DNA of 32,802 nt. It comes from Armatimonadota bacterium (GTDB lineage: Bacteria > Armatimonadota > UBA10988). Under the pieces are notes generated by a model that ran no database searches, was not told the DNA's origin, and was given only the letters and a program-made list of their open reading frames with translations. The stretch is from positions 1-32,802 of the forward strand of contig JACRKZ010000030.1 in NCBI GenBank assembly GCA_016235455.1, in the 5' to 3' direction. This document shows positions 32,261 to 32,802 of this stretch, piece after piece; the first letter of the stretch is position 1; every line of letters begins with the position of its first letter. Made by a program: the position numbers and the translations under genes.

Positions 32261-32802
32261 GGCTTGCCATCCCAACGCAGGAAGTTGGCCAGCAGCGCCA
32301 GCCCCGCACGCCCGCTCTTCTCGGGGTGGAATTGCATCGAAACCAGGTTGTCGCGGCCGACCACCGCGGCGAACTCGACACCCTCGTACTCCGTGCGGGC
32401 CAGCACCACGGCATCGTCGGCAGGCACGGGGTAGTAGGAGTGCACGAAATAGCATTCGCGGCCAGTGCCCACGCCGTCGAAGACGGGATGGTCGCGCACG
32501 ATGTTGACCGCGTTCCAGCCCATCTGCGGGATCTTCACATGCCGGTCGGCCGCGAACTCGAAACGCACCACCTGGCCGGGCAGCACGCCCAGGCACGGTG
32601 TGCCGCCATCTTCGGCCGAGTGGTCGAAGATGAGCTGATGGGCGATGCAGATGCCCAGCACCGGCCGTCCGTCGGCCACCGCCGCGCGTAGCGGCGCCTC
32701 CAGGCCGAGCCGCCGCAGATTGGCCATGGCCGAGCCCGCGGCGCCCTGGCCTGGAAAGATGACCCGATCGGCCGCCGCCACCACCGCGGGATCCTGGGTC
32801 AC
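32254..32802 (-). CDS. hisH: Imidazole glycerol phosphate synthase, glutaminase subunit HisH (5' end outside window)
   Basis: 182 residues are visible; roughly the first 30, including the usual DYGxGN start, lie beyond the window edge, so the apparent GTG at the end is not a true start. The glutamine amidotransferase class I fold is clear: [20 protein letters not shown] (oxyanion strand region), [19 protein letters not shown] with the nucleophile Cys, [19 protein letters not shown], and [11 protein letters not shown] with the catalytic His and Glu. It hydrolyses glutamine and channels ammonia to HisF. The nucleophile motif reads GICIAHQ where most HisH proteins have GICLGMQ. Confidence 0.93.
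   Translation of the reverse strand: MTQDPAVVAAADRVIFPGQGAAGSAMANLRRLGLEAPLRAAVADGRPVLGICIAHQLIFDHSAEDGGTPCLGVLPGQVVRFEFAADRHVKIPQMGWNAVNIVRDHPVFDGVGTGRECYFVHSYYPVPADDAVVLARTEYEGVEFAAVVGRDNLVSMQFHPEKSGRAGLALLANFLRWDGKPC

Overview
The window is one high-GC stretch (roughly 65-70 % by eye) of a bacterial chromosome. It carries an origin-type gene block: rpmH-rnpA-yidD-yidC-jag followed by parA-parB with two parS sites. It also carries Armatimonadota-style pseudopilins (N-terminal helix followed by [18 protein letters not shown]), a heme/FGE fusion protein of the kind seen in Planctomycetota, Lentisphaerota and Armatimonadota, and many carbohydrate-active proteins. My best guess is Armatimonadota or a neighbouring uncultured phylum. 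This rests on protein style only and is moderate confidence at best. No tRNA, rRNA, CRISPR array, transposase or prophage was found.

Layout. 2-301 is the end of a LuxR-type response regulator, followed by a poorly coding gap with a good promoter at 824-852. 925-6000 is the housekeeping block (L34, RNase P protein, YidD, YidC, Jag/KhpB, ParA, ParB, a DUF167 protein), all on the plus strand with short gaps or 4-nt overlaps. It contains a perfect 20-bp parS palindrome before parA and a second parS that forms the stop codon of the DUF167 gene. 6013-8571 (minus) is an ECF sigma factor, its zinc-binding anti-sigma factor and a secreted PDZ protein. 8690-9649 is a secreted alpha/beta hydrolase. 9862-12434 (minus) holds three pseudopilin cassettes, each with its own promoter and hairpin terminator; the third has lost its membrane helix cleanly and in frame.

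12594-20241 holds secreted or sugar-related genes: a 1356-residue NPCBM / HzsA-like propeller / two-CXXCH / FGE-sulfatase fusion, a GH28-like beta-helix protein, a Gfo/Idh/MocA oxidoreductase and an SMP-30-like propeller. 20354-26393 is a tandem array of five paralogous membrane proteins of a family I do not recognise. Each has two membrane-helix pairs and two compact soluble domains. The first three genes overlap; the fifth, and a small secreted protein before it, are frameshifted. 26398-26527 is a REPIN-like inverted repeat. 26586-30153 carries an FAD oxidoreductase and a GH95 alpha-L-fucosidase-like enzyme. 30150-32802 (minus) is hisH-hisF overlapping a polytopic GT-C-like membrane protein.

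The sugar-related genes suggest an organism that degrades or remodels polysaccharide, although no transporter lies in the window. The strongest leads are the five-paralog membrane array, the mosaic pseudopilin pair with a helix-less copy, the heme/FGE fusion, and the parS site embedded in a stop codon.
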